DNA from: Azospirillum formosense
GTDB lineage: Bacteria; Pseudomonadota; Alphaproteobacteria; Azospirillales; Azospirillaceae
Assembly (NCBI RefSeq): GCF_040500525.1
Contig: NZ_CP159402.1
Coordinates: 124,001 to 188,000 of the forward strand
DNA length: 64,000 nucleotides
Reading direction: 5' to 3'
The notes under the pieces were generated by a model. The model was given only the letters and a program-made list of their open reading frames with translations, made no database searches and was not told where the DNA came from. Made by a program: the position numbers and the translations under genes. Positions 17,861-26,460 of this stretch are shown here, in pieces. Each line of letters opens with the position of its first letter. The first letter of the stretch is position 1.

Positions 17861-17983
17861 GGAGTGACGCGCCTTATCGGAATGCGGGAACCGGGTGCCG
17901 GTTTCTCCATCCTGCCCCGGAAATTGGCGGACGCAACCGTTTCAGATAAAAATTTCCAAACCGCGGATGCCGCCCCGGCAGGA

Positions 17984-18895
17984 TCAGCGGTTGACGATCA
18001 GCGCCACCCCCAGCACCGCGACGATGGCGCCCGCCCAGGCGCCGGCCCCCGGCCGCTGGCGGGTCCACACCCACAGCATCGGCAGGATCAGCACCGGGCT
18101 GGTGGCCGACAGGGTGGCGACCACGCCGGCGTTGCCGTGGGCCAGCCCGATCAGCAGCAGCGTCATTCCCAGCCCCAGCCCGATGAAGCCGTTCACCACC
18201 ACCTGGGCGAAGATGCGCGGCGTCAGGCCGGGGCCGAAGCCGAGGCGCTGGCCGGGCAGCAGCCCGCCGGCGAACAGCAGCAGCCCCGACATGCCGACGC
18301 GCACCGCCGCCGCCGCGATGGGGTCGGCGCCCGCCGCCATCACCGGCCGGGCGATGACCGAGCCGGCGGCCTGGCAGACGGCGGCGATCAGGCAGGCGCC
18401 GACGCCGATCAGCAGGCGCCCGCGCACCGACTCCCAGTCATGGAGGGCGGGGCTGGTGCCGTTCGGGACCGGGCTGGCGCGGAAGAAGATCGCCAGCATC
18501 ACCCCGGCGGTGACCAGCGCGATGCCGACCGCCGTCCACGGCCCCAGCGCCTCCCCCAGAACGGCCCAGGCGAGAAGCGCGGTGATCGGCGCGTTGGTGG
18601 CGTAGATGACCGAGTTGCGGCGCGGCCCGATGCGCCCCAGCGCCCAGAACAGCGCGGTGTCGCCCATCACGATGCCGACCGCGCCGGACAGCGCCAGGAT
18701 CGCCGCACCCTGCAGGTCGAGCGTCTGCCAGCCGCCGAGCAGCGTCGTGGCCAGCGCCGTGCCGACGAAGACGATGCTCATGCGCAGGCGGTTGAAGGCG
18801 ACCGAACCGATGGCCCGCACCGGGCCGATGGCGATCAGTCCGCTGGCCGCCCAGCAGAGCGCGGCCCCCAGGGCGGCGAGGTTGGCGGTCAGCAT
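17984..18895 (-). CDS. EamA/DMT-superfamily transporter
   Basis: 303 residues with ten hydrophobic segments arranged as two EamA repeats (roughly 5-135 and 160-300). Typical phrases are ALCWAASGLIAIGPV at the start, VIYATNAPITALLAWAVLGEALGPWTAVGIALVTAGV at the end of repeat 1, and TSPVLILPMLWVWTRQRPGAGAWAGAIVAVLGVALI at the end. Members export amino acids, nucleosides or other metabolites; the substrate cannot be predicted. It is a single-gene unit. Confidence 0.88.
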   Translation of the reverse strand: MLTANLAALGAALCWAASGLIAIGPVRAIGSVAFNRLRMSIVFVGTALATTLLGGWQTLDLQGAAILALSGAVGIVMGDTALFWALGRIGPRRNSVIYATNAPITALLAWAVLGEALGPWTAVGIALVTAGVMLAIFFRASPVPNGTSPALHDWESVRGRLLIGVGACLIAAVCQAAGSVIARPVMAAGADPIAAAAVRVGMSGLLLFAGGLLPGQRLGFGPGLTPRIFAQVVVNGFIGLGLGMTLLLIGLAHGNAGVVATLSATSPVLILPMLWVWTRQRPGAGAWAGAIVAVLGVALIVNR

Positions 18896-19053
18896 GGCGG
18901 GAGCTTCGCGGGGGCAGGGTGGAGGACGGGGTGGGGCGCGGGGTCGGGCGCAGAGTGGGACATCGTGCCCGCACCCTATCCGGAACCCGGCCGCGGCGGT
19001 AGTGCGGCGGTGTCATGGCCGGGGTGTGGGCGGGCATGTGGGCGGAAGCTCGC

Positions 19054-19536
19054 CTACGGCACCACGATCCGCCGCACCGCGGCCCTGGTGGCGCGGGCCA
19101 GATCCGCCGGGGCCAGGGCGATCTGCAGGCCGCGCCGCCCGCCGTTGACGACCATCTCCGGCAGGCTCTCGGCGCTGGAATCGATGAAGGTGGGCAGGGC
19201 CTTGCGCTGGCCCAGCGGGCTGATGCCGCCGACCATGTAGCCGGTGGTGCGCTCCGCCAGCGCGGGGTCGGCGAGATCGGCCTTCTTCGCCCCGGCGGCG
19301 GCGGCCAGCGCCTTCAGGTCCAGCTTCGCCGCGACGGGGATGACGACGCAGGCCAGCGCCTTCGGCTCCAGCTGCACGATCAGCGTCTTGTAGACCACCG
19401 CCGGGTCCAGCCCCAGGGCCGCCGCGGCGTGCAGGCCGATGGCGTCCGCCGAGGGGTCGTACTCATACTCCATCAGGCGGTGGGCAATCCCCGCCGCCTT
19501 CGCCGCGTTCACCGCCGGTGTGACCTTCGCCGCCAT
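19054..19536 (-). CDS. ybaK: Cys-tRNA(Pro)/Cys-tRNA(Cys) deacylase, YbaK/EbsC type
   Basis: 160-residue cytoplasmic editing enzyme that hydrolyses mischarged aminoacyl-tRNA, chiefly Cys-tRNA(Pro). Family features: AIGLHAAAALGLDPAVVYKTLI at the N-terminus, KLDLKALAAAAGAKKADLAD in the middle, and the conserved GYMVGGISPLGQRKALPTFID loop. Length matches the family. The ATG at 19536 follows a GGGGGAG stretch. Confidence 0.9.
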   Translation of the reverse strand: MAAKVTPAVNAAKAAGIAHRLMEYEYDPSADAIGLHAAAALGLDPAVVYKTLIVQLEPKALACVVIPVAAKLDLKALAAAAGAKKADLADPALAERTTGYMVGGISPLGQRKALPTFIDSSAESLPEMVVNGGRRGLQIALAPADLARATRAAVRRIVVP

Positions 19537-19771
19537 GATGACCTGCTCCCCCGGGCGCGGATTCGCCCTTGTGCGGCGGGAGCTTAGCAGACCATCCGGG
19601 CGAGGGGGAGAGGGTGGCGGGCGGGCAGGCATCCCGCCGCGGTGCACCCCTTTCGACAACGCAATTTTGCCCAAATTGCGCCGGTGTTCATGCCAACGCG
19701 CCTTGGACAGACGGGCCGCCTGCCGCGATTCTGACCGCCGGCCCGTTTCCCGGTCGGAGAGTTGGAGAATC

Positions 19772-20359
19772 ATGGTCCCACGCACGCTGCTTGTCGTCGA
19801 TGACGATCCCACCCTGGAAGGCCGGGTGCAGGACGCCCTGCCGGTGTGCCGGATCGTCGCCGCGGGCGGCGTGGCGGACGCGCTGGAGGCGGTGCGGGCG
19901 CACCGTCCCCCGGTGGTGGCTTTGTCGGTCGATCTGGCGCAACTGGCGGAGTCGCCGAACGGAGGCGGCGACGGCCTGGACGCCCTGTCGCTGATCCTGG
20001 GCGAGGCGCCGTCGATCAAGGTGATCGCGCTCGCCCCGCGCGACCAGCGGGTGCTGGCGGTGCGCGCGGTGGCCCGCGGCGCCCACGAGGTGTGCGGCAA
20101 GCCGATCGACGCGCAGGAGCTGGCCGGGGTGGTGCAGCGCGCCTTCCAGCGCGCCGACCTGGAACTGGAAGGGCGCCGCCTGGCCATTGGCGACGCCCCG
20201 CCGACGCTGCGCGTCCTGCGCGACGAGACGGAGCGGCGCGCCCTGCTCGACACGCTGGCCCGCTCCGGCGGCAACCTGTCGGCGACGGCGCGCCTGCTCG
20301 GGGTCAGCCGCCCGACGCTCTACAGCCTGCTGCGCCAGCACGGCATCCGCGCGGACTGA
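19772..20359 (+). CDS. Orphan response regulator with Fis-type HTH (ActR/PrrA-like layout)
   Basis: 195 residues. An N-terminal receiver (LLVVDDDPTLEGRVQDAL acidic pocket, SVDLAQ as probable phospho-acceptor region, VCGKPID with the conserved Lys-Pro) is joined by a short linker to a C-terminal Fis-family helix-turn-helix (SGGNLSATARLLGVSRPTLY). There is no AAA+ domain, as in ActR/PrrA/RegA regulators. The receiver is unusual: an extra stretch (AESPNGGG) follows the phospho-acceptor, and the usual Ser/Thr is Ala in VIALAPRD. No kinase gene is adjacent. RBS GGAG precedes the ATG. Confidence 0.82.
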   Translation: MVPRTLLVVDDDPTLEGRVQDALPVCRIVAAGGVADALEAVRAHRPPVVALSVDLAQLAESPNGGGDGLDALSLILGEAPSIKVIALAPRDQRVLAVRAVARGAHEVCGKPIDAQELAGVVQRAFQRADLELEGRRLAIGDAPPTLRVLRDETERRALLDTLARSGGNLSATARLLGVSRPTLYSLLRQHGIRAD

Positions 20360-20371
20360 CGCGGCAGCGGC

Positions 20372-21037
20372 TCACTCGGCGCGGGAGCCGGGATTGCCGA
20401 TCATCGACAGGAACTCGCGCCGCGTCGACGGATCGCTGCGGAAGGCGCCCAGCATCCGGCTCGTCACCATGGTGACGCCGGTCTTGTGCACGCCGCGGGT
20501 GGTCATGCACTGGTGCTGCGCCTCGATCACCACGGCCACGCCTTCGGGCTGGAGCACCTGATCGATGGTGTTGGCGATCTGCGCCGTCATCTTCTCCTGG
20601 ATCTGCAGGCGCTTGGCGTAGGCCTCGACGAGGCGCGCCAGCTTGGAGATGCCGACGACGCGCTGGCGGGGCAGATAGGCGACGTGCGCCTTGCCGATGA
20701 TCGGCACCATGTGGTGCTCGCAATAGGACTCCAGCCGGATGTCGCGCAGGACGACCATCTCGTCGTAGCCGTCGGTCTCCTCGAAGGTGCGCGCGAGGAT
20801 CTCCTCCGGCTCGATGGCGTAGCCGGCGAAGAACTCCTCGTAGGAGCGGACCACCCGATCCGGCGTGCCGACCAGCCCCTCGCGCGCCGGATCGTCGCCG
20901 GCCCAGCGGATCAGCGTGCGGACGGCCTCCTCGGCCTCGGCGCGGGTCGGGCGCGCGGTCTCGCCACGGTCGGTGTCGGCGGGATGGCCGGGGCCGCGGA
21001 GGACGTTGTCGGCGTGCGGAGTCTTGGAAGCCGTCAC
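20372..21037 (-). CDS. folE: GTP cyclohydrolase I FolE
   Basis: 221 residues, catalysing GTP to 7,8-dihydroneopterin triphosphate, the first step of folate/pterin synthesis. The zinc and catalytic residues are present in [21 protein letters not shown] and [16 protein letters not shown]; the family phrase [21 protein letters not shown] lies between them. A GTG start at 21037 ([10 protein letters not shown]) gives the usual length. An upstream in-frame extension to 21214 is open but poorly structured. It is convergent with the response regulator gene, with 12 bp between stops. Confidence 0.93.
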   Translation of the reverse strand: MTASKTPHADNVLRGPGHPADTDRGETARPTRAEAEEAVRTLIRWAGDDPAREGLVGTPDRVVRSYEEFFAGYAIEPEEILARTFEETDGYDEMVVLRDIRLESYCEHHMVPIIGKAHVAYLPRQRVVGISKLARLVEAYAKRLQIQEKMTAQIANTIDQVLQPEGVAVVIEAQHQCMTTRGVHKTGVTMVTSRMLGAFRSDPSTRREFLSMIGNPGSRAE

Positions 21038-21328
21038 GGGGCGTAGCCTTTCGATTCCTGGTCGAGTCTCGGTCGGATGGGTCCTGGCGACAAGCGGCCC
21101 GGCCGCGCGGCGCGCCCATGCCGGAGTTGGCGTGTCGGGTATAGATACGACCCGCCGCCCGCCCGGATCACTGCGATCTTCCGAGGGCAGGCAGCGGAGC
21201 GGAGTATGGCGCAAGTGGGGGCGCAGGCCCCACAGTCAAGGAGCCGGCCCCGGCCGTCCGGCCCCGTCCTGAGGCGATCGGTTGCGGGCGCCGGGGGTTC
21301 CTCGGCGTCTAGCGCGGCGCGGGCGGCG

Positions 21329-21721
21329 TCAGTTCAGCTGGCGGGGCTGGTGCGGGCTGTCCAGCGAGAAGGCGGGAACCGCCACGTCGAAGGCCTCGCC
21401 GCCGCCCGTTTCGAAGCGGTAGGAGCCGACCATGATGCCGGAGGGCGTGGGAAGCGGTGTCCCGCTGGTGTATTCGAAGCTGCCGCCGGGCTCCAGCACC
21501 GGCTGCTCGCCCACCACGCCCGGCCCGCGAACCTCCTGCACGCGCCCCAGCGCGTCGGTGATGTGCCAATAGCGTGTGCGCAGCCGGACGGTTTCCTGGC
21601 CTTCGTTCTCGATCCGGACGTGATAGGCCCAGACATAGCGGCTTTCGGCGGGCATCGACTGCTCGTCGAGAAAGACCGGCTGGACGGTGACGCGGATCGC
21701 GCGGGTGACTTTCGTGTACAT
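21329..21721 (-). CDS. apaG: ApaG domain protein
   Basis: 130 residues, the standard ApaG length. It is a small beta-sandwich protein with the phrases [28 protein letters not shown] and [20 protein letters not shown], both diagnostic. E. coli ApaG is linked to Co2+ resistance, but the biochemical role is unsettled. The start ATG at 21721 has GGGAG 8 nt upstream. Stand-alone gene here. Confidence 0.92.
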   Translation of the reverse strand: MYTKVTRAIRVTVQPVFLDEQSMPAESRYVWAYHVRIENEGQETVRLRTRYWHITDALGRVQEVRGPGVVGEQPVLEPGGSFEYTSGTPLPTPSGIMVGSYRFETGGGEAFDVAVPAFSLDSPHQPRQLN

Positions 21722-21955
21722 GGCGGCACTCCCGGCCCTGAGAATAGGGGTGGGGGAAAGCGCCTGTCCAGTGGTGGAGCGGGGGACACCCCCTCCGGAT
21801 GGCCGGAAGCGATGGGACGGGCCCCCGGCGATGCATGCAGGACACACCGGGAAGCCATGCGCAACGGGCCGGTTCCGGCCCTTTCACGATCGCTTGAACC
21901 CCCTGTCCGCTGGTGTTATATGCGAGGTCCCTGCAACGGCCGAAGAGCCTTGCCC

Positions 21956-22066
21956 ATGTCTCGTCCGCACAGCATCAGCATCCGACGACGACGCCACGCC
22001 GCGCTGCGCGCGGTTGCGGCCGTCCTTGGGTCGCGTGCGGACGCTTCGGGTCTCCGCCGGCACTGA
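21956..22066 (+). CDS. Putative 36-codon leader peptide upstream of the GNAT gene
   Basis: A short frame, MSRPHSISIRRRRHAALRAV and on to a TGA at 22064-22066, contains four consecutive arginine codons, the first three being the rare CGA in this high-GC genome. It ends 71 bp before the next gene's ATG, with GC-rich complementary stretches (CCGGCGC and similar) in between. The layout resembles attenuator or stalling leader peptides, but no terminator with a T-run follows. Chance is possible. Confidence 0.3.
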   Translation: MSRPHSISIRRRRHAALRAVAAVLGSRADASGLRRH

Positions 22067-22137
22067 TCCGGCGCTCCCCCGGCGCGGCGGCGCGGTCCGC
22101 CTCCGACCACAGTTCTTTTGCCGGGAAGCCCCTTGAC

Positions 22138-22797
22138 ATGATGATCTCCCTGGAAGAGCCGCGGCACGACGCGGCGATCGAAGCCCTGCTCGACCGGTCC
22201 TTCGGCCCGGATCGTTTCAAGAAGACCGCCTACAAGCTGCGGGAGGGCGTCGCCCCGATCCCGGAACTCGGCTTCGTCGCCATCGAGCATGACGAGTTGG
22301 GCAACGAGATCCTGGAGGGCACGATCCGCTACTGGCCGGTGACCATCGGCGGCACCGTGCCGGCGCTCCTGCTCGGCCCGATCGCCGTGTCGGACCGGCT
22401 GCAGGGCGGTGGGCTCGGCAGCAAGCTGATCCGGATGAGCCTGAACAAGGCGGCGGCGCTGGGCCACCGGGCGGTGATCCTGGTCGGCGACGCGCCCTAC
22501 TACGCGCGGTTCGGCTTCACGCGGGAGCTGACGCTGGACATGGCCCTGCCGGGTCCGGTGGACCTCGACCGCTTCCTGGGACTGGAACTGGTCCCCGGCG
22601 CCCTGGCCGGCGCCGCCGGCATGGTGACCGTCCCGGCAACGGACGAGGGCTATGGCGTGCCCGCGAACGAGGACGTGCGGCCGGCGGCCGGCGGCACCGC
22701 CTTGTTTCCGCGGCTGATCTCGCCGCTGGTGTCGGTTTTCGCCTCTTCCCCGCGGGAACTTACCGAATCCCGCTTGTGGCATGCTCGAACCGCTTGA
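22138..22797 (+). CDS. GNAT-family N-acetyltransferase (YhbS-like)
   Basis: 219 residues. The acetyl-CoA site is seen in LLGPIAVSDRLQGGGLGSKLIRMSLNKAAALGH, followed by VILVGDAPYYARFGF, the pattern of YhbS-type GNAT proteins. Family members acetylate small molecules or proteins; the acceptor is not known. Translation may begin at 22138 or at the adjacent ATG at 22141. The gene's 3' end contains the -35 box of the following tRNA promoter. Confidence 0.85.
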   Translation: MMISLEEPRHDAAIEALLDRSFGPDRFKKTAYKLREGVAPIPELGFVAIEHDELGNEILEGTIRYWPVTIGGTVPALLLGPIAVSDRLQGGGLGSKLIRMSLNKAAALGHRAVILVGDAPYYARFGFTRELTLDMALPGPVDLDRFLGLELVPGALAGAAGMVTVPATDEGYGVPANEDVRPAAGGTALFPRLISPLVSVFASSPRELTESRLWHARTA

Positions 22798-22822
22798 AAG
22801 CGGCGAAAGCGTCGCCTATAAA
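22794..22822 (+). promoter_or_regulatory. Sigma-70-type promoter of tRNA-Gly
   Basis: TTGAAA (22794-22799), a 17-bp spacer and TATAAA (22817-22822) lie 10 bp upstream of the mature tRNA 5' end. Spacing and boxes are close to the vegetative consensus. Confidence 0.7.
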
Positions 22823-22832
22823 CATGCGGCGC

Positions 22833-22906
22833 GCGGGTGTAGCTCAATGGTAGAGCAGAAGCTTCCCAAGCTTACGACGAGGGTTCGATTCCCTTCACCC
22901 GCTCCA
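22833..22906 (+). tRNA. tRNA-Gly(CCC)
   Basis: A 74-nt cloverleaf including an encoded CCA. Acceptor stem GCGGGTG/CACCCGC, D-arm GCTC-AATGGTA-GAGC, anticodon loop TTCCCAA with anticodon CCC, T-arm AGGG-TTCGATT-CCCT. The 3' half is the integration site of the genomic element to the right; integration regenerates an intact tRNA at this end. Confidence 0.95.
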
Positions 22907-22909
22907 ACA
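22860..22909 (+). repeat. attL: 50-bp direct repeat in the 3' half of tRNA-Gly
   Basis: The 50 bases from the anticodon stem to just past the CCA are identical to 32199-32248; the bases on both outer sides differ. This is the attachment-site duplication left by site-specific integration into a tRNA gene and defines the left end of a 9.3-kb element. Confidence 0.93.
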
Positions 22910-22990
22910 CCTTCCCTAAGAAATCAACAAGTTAGCGCCAAACCGGGATGCCCGGTGGTGCTTCGTTGTGCCTGATTCTGCCCCATGCTA

Positions 22991-23106
22991 GCTTACATCG
23001 GTGCTTACACAGGGCGTGTAAGCGGGCTGTAAGCCGATGGCAGGCGAATCAACGCCCCCACGCAAAAAGCCCGCCCAGCGGCCTTGTAAGTGCCTCTCGT
23101 GTAAGC
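22991..23106 (+). promoter_or_regulatory. Cluster of TGTAAGC/GCTTACA sites (probable integrase/excisionase arm sites, left)
   Basis: GCTTACA occurs at 22991 and 23003; TGTAAGC at 23017, 23028 and 23100, with a TGTAAGT variant at 23085. All lie between attL and the integrase start, and the same motif recurs near attR. This is the arrangement of arm-type sites bound by the N-terminal domain of a tyrosine integrase. They may also autoregulate the integrase promoter. Confidence 0.6.
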
Positions 23107-23122
23107 AGGGGGGTGACTAGCC

Positions 23123-24322
23123 ATGGCCCGCGTCCGCCTTACCAAGACCCTCGTGGACGAGCTACAGCCGCCCGAGAAGGGGCAAGCCTTCGTCTGGGAC
23201 AGCGAGGTGCCCGGCTTCGCCGTCCGTGCCACGGCCAGCGGTGCGAAAGCCTGGATCGTTCAGATGCGGGTGCGCGGCGGCAAGGAACGCCGGATGACCA
23301 TCGGGTTCTGCAACAAGGTGCCGCTCGACAAAGCGCGCCAGGAGGCCCGGAAGGTTCTCGCCACCGCCGACCTTGGCCGCGATCCCGCCCAGGAGCGCAA
23401 GGAAGCGCGCGAGGTCAAGCCGGACCTGAACCCGACACTGACCGAGTTCGCGACTCGTTGGCTGGAGGAGGTTGCCGGACGGCGCAACCGCGCGGGCACC
23501 CTGAAGAACCGCCGTCTGCTGCTGAAGAACCACATTCTGCCGGTCCTTGGCGAAAAGCGCATTACGGACATCCGCCGCAAGGACATCGAGGACATGCACC
23601 ACGGGATTTCCAAGCGCTTCCCCGTGGCCGCGAATCGGGCGGTGTCGCTGTGCTCCGCCATCTTCTCCACCGCCGAGCGCTGGGGAATGCTGACCGAGAA
23701 CCCCGCCAACAAGATCGAGCGCAACGCCGAGGAAGGGCGCGAGCGGTATCTGACGCCAGAGGAGATCGCTCGCCTACAGACCGCTCTGGACCAGAGCCAG
23801 GCGCAGGACTCCGCCGATGTGGTCCGCTTGCTGCTGCTGACCGGCGCGCGGGTTGGCGAGGTGCTGGCGATGCAATGGGAGCATGTCGACCTGACTGTCG
23901 GCCTGTGGGTGAAACCGGCCGCCACGACGAAGCAGAAGCGTATCCACCGCGTCCCCCTCTCGCCCGCCGCCGTCGAGGTTCTGGCGAAGCGTCAGAGCGC
24001 CCAGAAGGCGAAGCAGCGCAAGGGCGAGCTGCCGCCGTGGGTCTTCTCCGGCGACGGCGCCAACGGTCACATGACGACCATCCGCACCTTCTGGGCGGCG
24101 GTCTGCCGCCGCGCCGGCATCGAAGGAGTTCGGGTGCATGACGTGCGCCACACCTTCGCCAGCTTGCTCGTGTCGTCGGGGGAGAGCCTGCCCGTGGTTG
24201 GGGCATTGCTGGAGCACACCCAGGCCAAGACGACCAGCCGTTATGCTCATCTTCAGGATGATGCATTGAGAATTGCCACGAACCGTGTTGCGGGAATTAC
24301 CGTATCTCTTCAGAAACAATAA
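23123..24322 (+). CDS. int: Tyrosine-type integrase (P4/tRNA-targeting family)
   Basis: 399 residues. Domains: N-terminal DUF4102-like arm-binding region (about 1-90), core-binding SAM-like domain (about 105-195), catalytic domain (about 210-390). Catalytic residues are visible: R243 in TGARVGEVL, H339 and R342 in HDVRHTFAS, H365 in LEHTQ and Y374 in SRYAHL. It lies 213 bp inside attL and reads away from the tRNA. RBS AGGGGGG precedes ATG 23123. It would integrate and, with a directionality factor, excise the element at tRNA-Gly. Confidence 0.95.
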   Translation: MARVRLTKTLVDELQPPEKGQAFVWDSEVPGFAVRATASGAKAWIVQMRVRGGKERRMTIGFCNKVPLDKARQEARKVLATADLGRDPAQERKEAREVKPDLNPTLTEFATRWLEEVAGRRNRAGTLKNRRLLLKNHILPVLGEKRITDIRRKDIEDMHHGISKRFPVAANRAVSLCSAIFSTAERWGMLTENPANKIERNAEEGRERYLTPEEIARLQTALDQSQAQDSADVVRLLLLTGARVGEVLAMQWEHVDLTVGLWVKPAATTKQKRIHRVPLSPAAVEVLAKRQSAQKAKQRKGELPPWVFSGDGANGHMTTIRTFWAAVCRRAGIEGVRVHDVRHTFASLLVSSGESLPVVGALLEHTQAKTTSRYAHLQDDALRIATNRVAGITVSLQKQ

Positions 24323-24352
24323 TCCTGAAAATTGTGATAGTCGGGAGGGAAT

Positions 24353-24910
24353 ATGGAGCGGGGACTTCCTTATGAAGACTTCCTTTGTAATAATCTTGGA
24401 TCAATAATTGCTAATACAATAAATATTGGAAAGGGTTTAGGTGAAGAAGAAGGGATGGAGTACGTTCACGATTTTATAGATATGTTTATTAATGGAGCAG
24501 TGGTTGCGTATGGGCGTCCTCGTGATGGCGATTTGCACAGCCAAATAACAAGGGAATTTTGGATTTACTTTAAGGCGCATGCCAAGATGAGAGATTTTTC
24601 ATTTGATATCCGTGATGACCATTGGGGTGTTGTAGGCCCTACGTTTGGAAAGTGTTTTGTGGATGTCATTGTTAAGGAAACTAAAGAGATGACGGCACTT
24701 CCTCGTAAGGGACGGGCTCCGAAATCTGGATGGAAGATTGTTGCAGCTATTGCATGCAGAGTAATAGGAAAAGAAAGCTATCCAGAAACCCAGGCAAAAA
24801 TGATAGAAAAAATCGACGAAGAAATAAATAAACTTGGAATTAATCTCGACTACAGCCATGAAACCATAAAAGATTTCGTGTCTACTATATATAAATTTAA
24901 GCCAAGATAA
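24353..24910 (+). CDS. Hypothetical protein, AT-rich cargo gene
   Basis: 185 residues, not recognised. Soluble, mixed charge: MERGLPYEDFLCNNLGSIIA, a central aromatic stretch (FWIYFKAHAKMRDFSFDIRDDHWGVVG) and a C-terminal Lys/Glu-rich part ending YKFKPR. Strong RBS GGGAGGGA precedes the ATG. GC content is far lower than that of the integrase before it and codon use is unlike the host chromosome, indicating separate acquisition. Position just downstream of the integrase, in the cargo slot of a mobile element, makes an accessory role (defence, addiction) possible but unproven. Confidence 0.6.
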   Translation: MERGLPYEDFLCNNLGSIIANTINIGKGLGEEEGMEYVHDFIDMFINGAVVAYGRPRDGDLHSQITREFWIYFKAHAKMRDFSFDIRDDHWGVVGPTFGKCFVDVIVKETKEMTALPRKGRAPKSGWKIVAAIACRVIGKESYPETQAKMIEKIDEEINKLGINLDYSHETIKDFVSTIYKFKPR

Positions 24911-25019
24911 TTAGGTGAGGTTGGGGAAAGCCATTTTTCCCCTTTCTTACCCTACTTACGTCGACAAGTACGCATCCGTGGGAAAAATGAGGGCCTCTTG
25001 ACCGCTGAGAGGCACCTCG

Positions 25020-25262
25020 ATGAGCAAACGTTCCATTCTACGCAAGTCTGCGGCAAACCCCCTCGAGAGGCTTTGCACGCCGGAGGAGGCGGGTGAAACT
25101 TTTGGAATTGCACCGCAGACGCTGGCCCATTGGCGCGTCCGTGGATGCGGTCCCCGCTATCTCACCCTGTCGGCGCGTTGCGTTCGATATCGGGTTTCAG
25201 ACATACAGGAGTGGCTTGATAGCCGAACAAAGGAGTCGACAGCGGAAAACGATAAATCGTGA
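25020..25262 (+). CDS. Helix-turn-helix excisionase/AlpA-like protein
   Basis: 80 residues with the HTH_17 (MerR-like excisionase) pattern: LCTPEEAGETFGIAPQTLAHWRVRGCGPRYLTL followed by VRYRVSDIQEWLDSR. Such proteins act as recombination directionality factors or as regulators of plasmid replication genes. GAGAGG lies 6 nt upstream of the ATG. The stop overlaps the GTG start of repA, so the two are translationally coupled, pointing to a joint control role. Confidence 0.8.
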   Translation: MSKRSILRKSAANPLERLCTPEEAGETFGIAPQTLAHWRVRGCGPRYLTLSARCVRYRVSDIQEWLDSRTKESTAENDKS

Positions 25263-26281
25263 CCGCCATGAAATTTCCCAGCGCGGCGGGTCAAGTTGCC
25301 TTTCGTCCAAACCATTTGATCGAACAACAAAGTGGTAATTCGCACTCTCAACGGGTATCGCAAGAAACACCGATTGAGAATATTAATGACGTGGGAAAAC
25401 ATCTAAAATCACGCAAGCCGATTGTGGAGCGAATTACCAATGCGGGAGCCGAAATTCGATCGTCAAAACCAAGTTCCATAAACTTTCTGCATTCAGTGTT
25501 GTGTCAAGTTGGATTGCCTCGTAGCTGCACCAAGGATGATAGCTTCGAGCGAACAAACGGAAATGTATCATTGTTATTGAGGGCAGGTTCGCTTTGGACA
25601 GGACGCGGGTGGGAAAAACAACCGCTTCCTTATGGGGCTATGCCCAGGCTGGTGCTGATTCACCTGTGTTCTGAGGCGGTCCGAACAAACTCACCGGTTA
25701 TGCAACTCGGCGACAGCATACGCAGTTTTCTGCTGACGATCGGTGTTGATACCGGAGGACACGAATACAAGCGCTTCCAGGCACAGATGAAGGCTCTGGC
25801 GGCCTGCGAAATGCGGCTGGGCATCGGACAGACCACGGTACAAGCTCAGCCTATCGAACGTTTCGAGGCATGGCTACATGAGACAGGGAAGCAGGGAACG
25901 CTATGGCCGGGCACGTTAGAGCTTTCACTGCGCTTCTACGACACGTTGCGTCAATTCGCAGTTCCTTTGGACCCGCGCGCCCTGGGCGCCTTGCGGCACT
26001 CGGCGTTGGCCTTGGACACCTACACATGGTTGGCTCACCGGCTGCACCGTGTTCGGGCAGCAGCCGGCGCCAAGGTATCGTGGGCGAACCTTCGCGACCA
26101 GTTCGGACAGGAGTACAGCGACAAGAAGAACTTCAAGCGTGAAATGTGGAAAGCGTTGATAATGGCTATGGCGGTCTATCCCGAGGCCAGGGTCGAGCCC
26201 GTTGAGGGCGGCATACTTTTGCGACAGTCGCCCCCACCCATCGCGAAGGAGGCGTTCCCCGTCAAAACCCTTTGGTCGTGA
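25259..26281 (+). CDS. repA: Plasmid replication initiator RepA
   Basis: 340 residues. The C-terminal two thirds match the plasmid RepA family (RepA_C type): LPYGAMPRLVLIHLCSEAVRTNSPVMQLGDSIRSFLLTIG, YKRFQAQMKALAACEMRLG and LDTYTWLAHRLHRV are its hallmarks. The N-terminal ~90 residues are polar and low-complexity. It is followed directly by an iteron origin. GTG 25259 overlaps the upstream stop; an ATG at 25268 is the alternative. Presence in a chromosomal element implies a plasmid ancestry or a replicative excised form. Confidence 0.85.
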   Translation: MTAMKFPSAAGQVAFRPNHLIEQQSGNSHSQRVSQETPIENINDVGKHLKSRKPIVERITNAGAEIRSSKPSSINFLHSVLCQVGLPRSCTKDDSFERTNGNVSLLLRAGSLWTGRGWEKQPLPYGAMPRLVLIHLCSEAVRTNSPVMQLGDSIRSFLLTIGVDTGGHEYKRFQAQMKALAACEMRLGIGQTTVQAQPIERFEAWLHETGKQGTLWPGTLELSLRFYDTLRQFAVPLDPRALGALRHSALALDTYTWLAHRLHRVRAAAGAKVSWANLRDQFGQEYSDKKNFKREMWKALIMAMAVYPEARVEPVEGGILLRQSPPPIAKEAFPVKTLWS

Positions 26282-26286
26282 TGGTT

Positions 26287-26460
26287 CGGGACATCACCAC
26301 CCCCTCGCAGGTGTGCGTATCGCGCGGGAAACTGCAAGGTTATCCACGGGACATTACCACCCCTTCGTTCGGGACTATGCCACCCCCGGCATTCGAGTCG
26401 GATACGGGAGATCACCACCCCATAATACCGGTAATATTATTCCTCTAAATTTCTTACCGG
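26287..26460 (+). other. Putative iteron origin of replication (oriV)
   Basis: Four copies of a 17-bp iteron, consensus CGGGACATYACCACCCC, start at 26287, 26347, 26370 and 26405 (the third and fourth are degenerate). TTATCCACG at 26340-26348 matches a DnaA box in eight of nine positions and abuts iteron 2. An AT-rich stretch follows (26421-26455, including GGTAATATTATTCC) and is bracketed by ACCGGT-containing repeats. Iterons, DnaA box and AT-rich region next to repA are the classical parts of a RepA-dependent origin. Confidence 0.75.
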
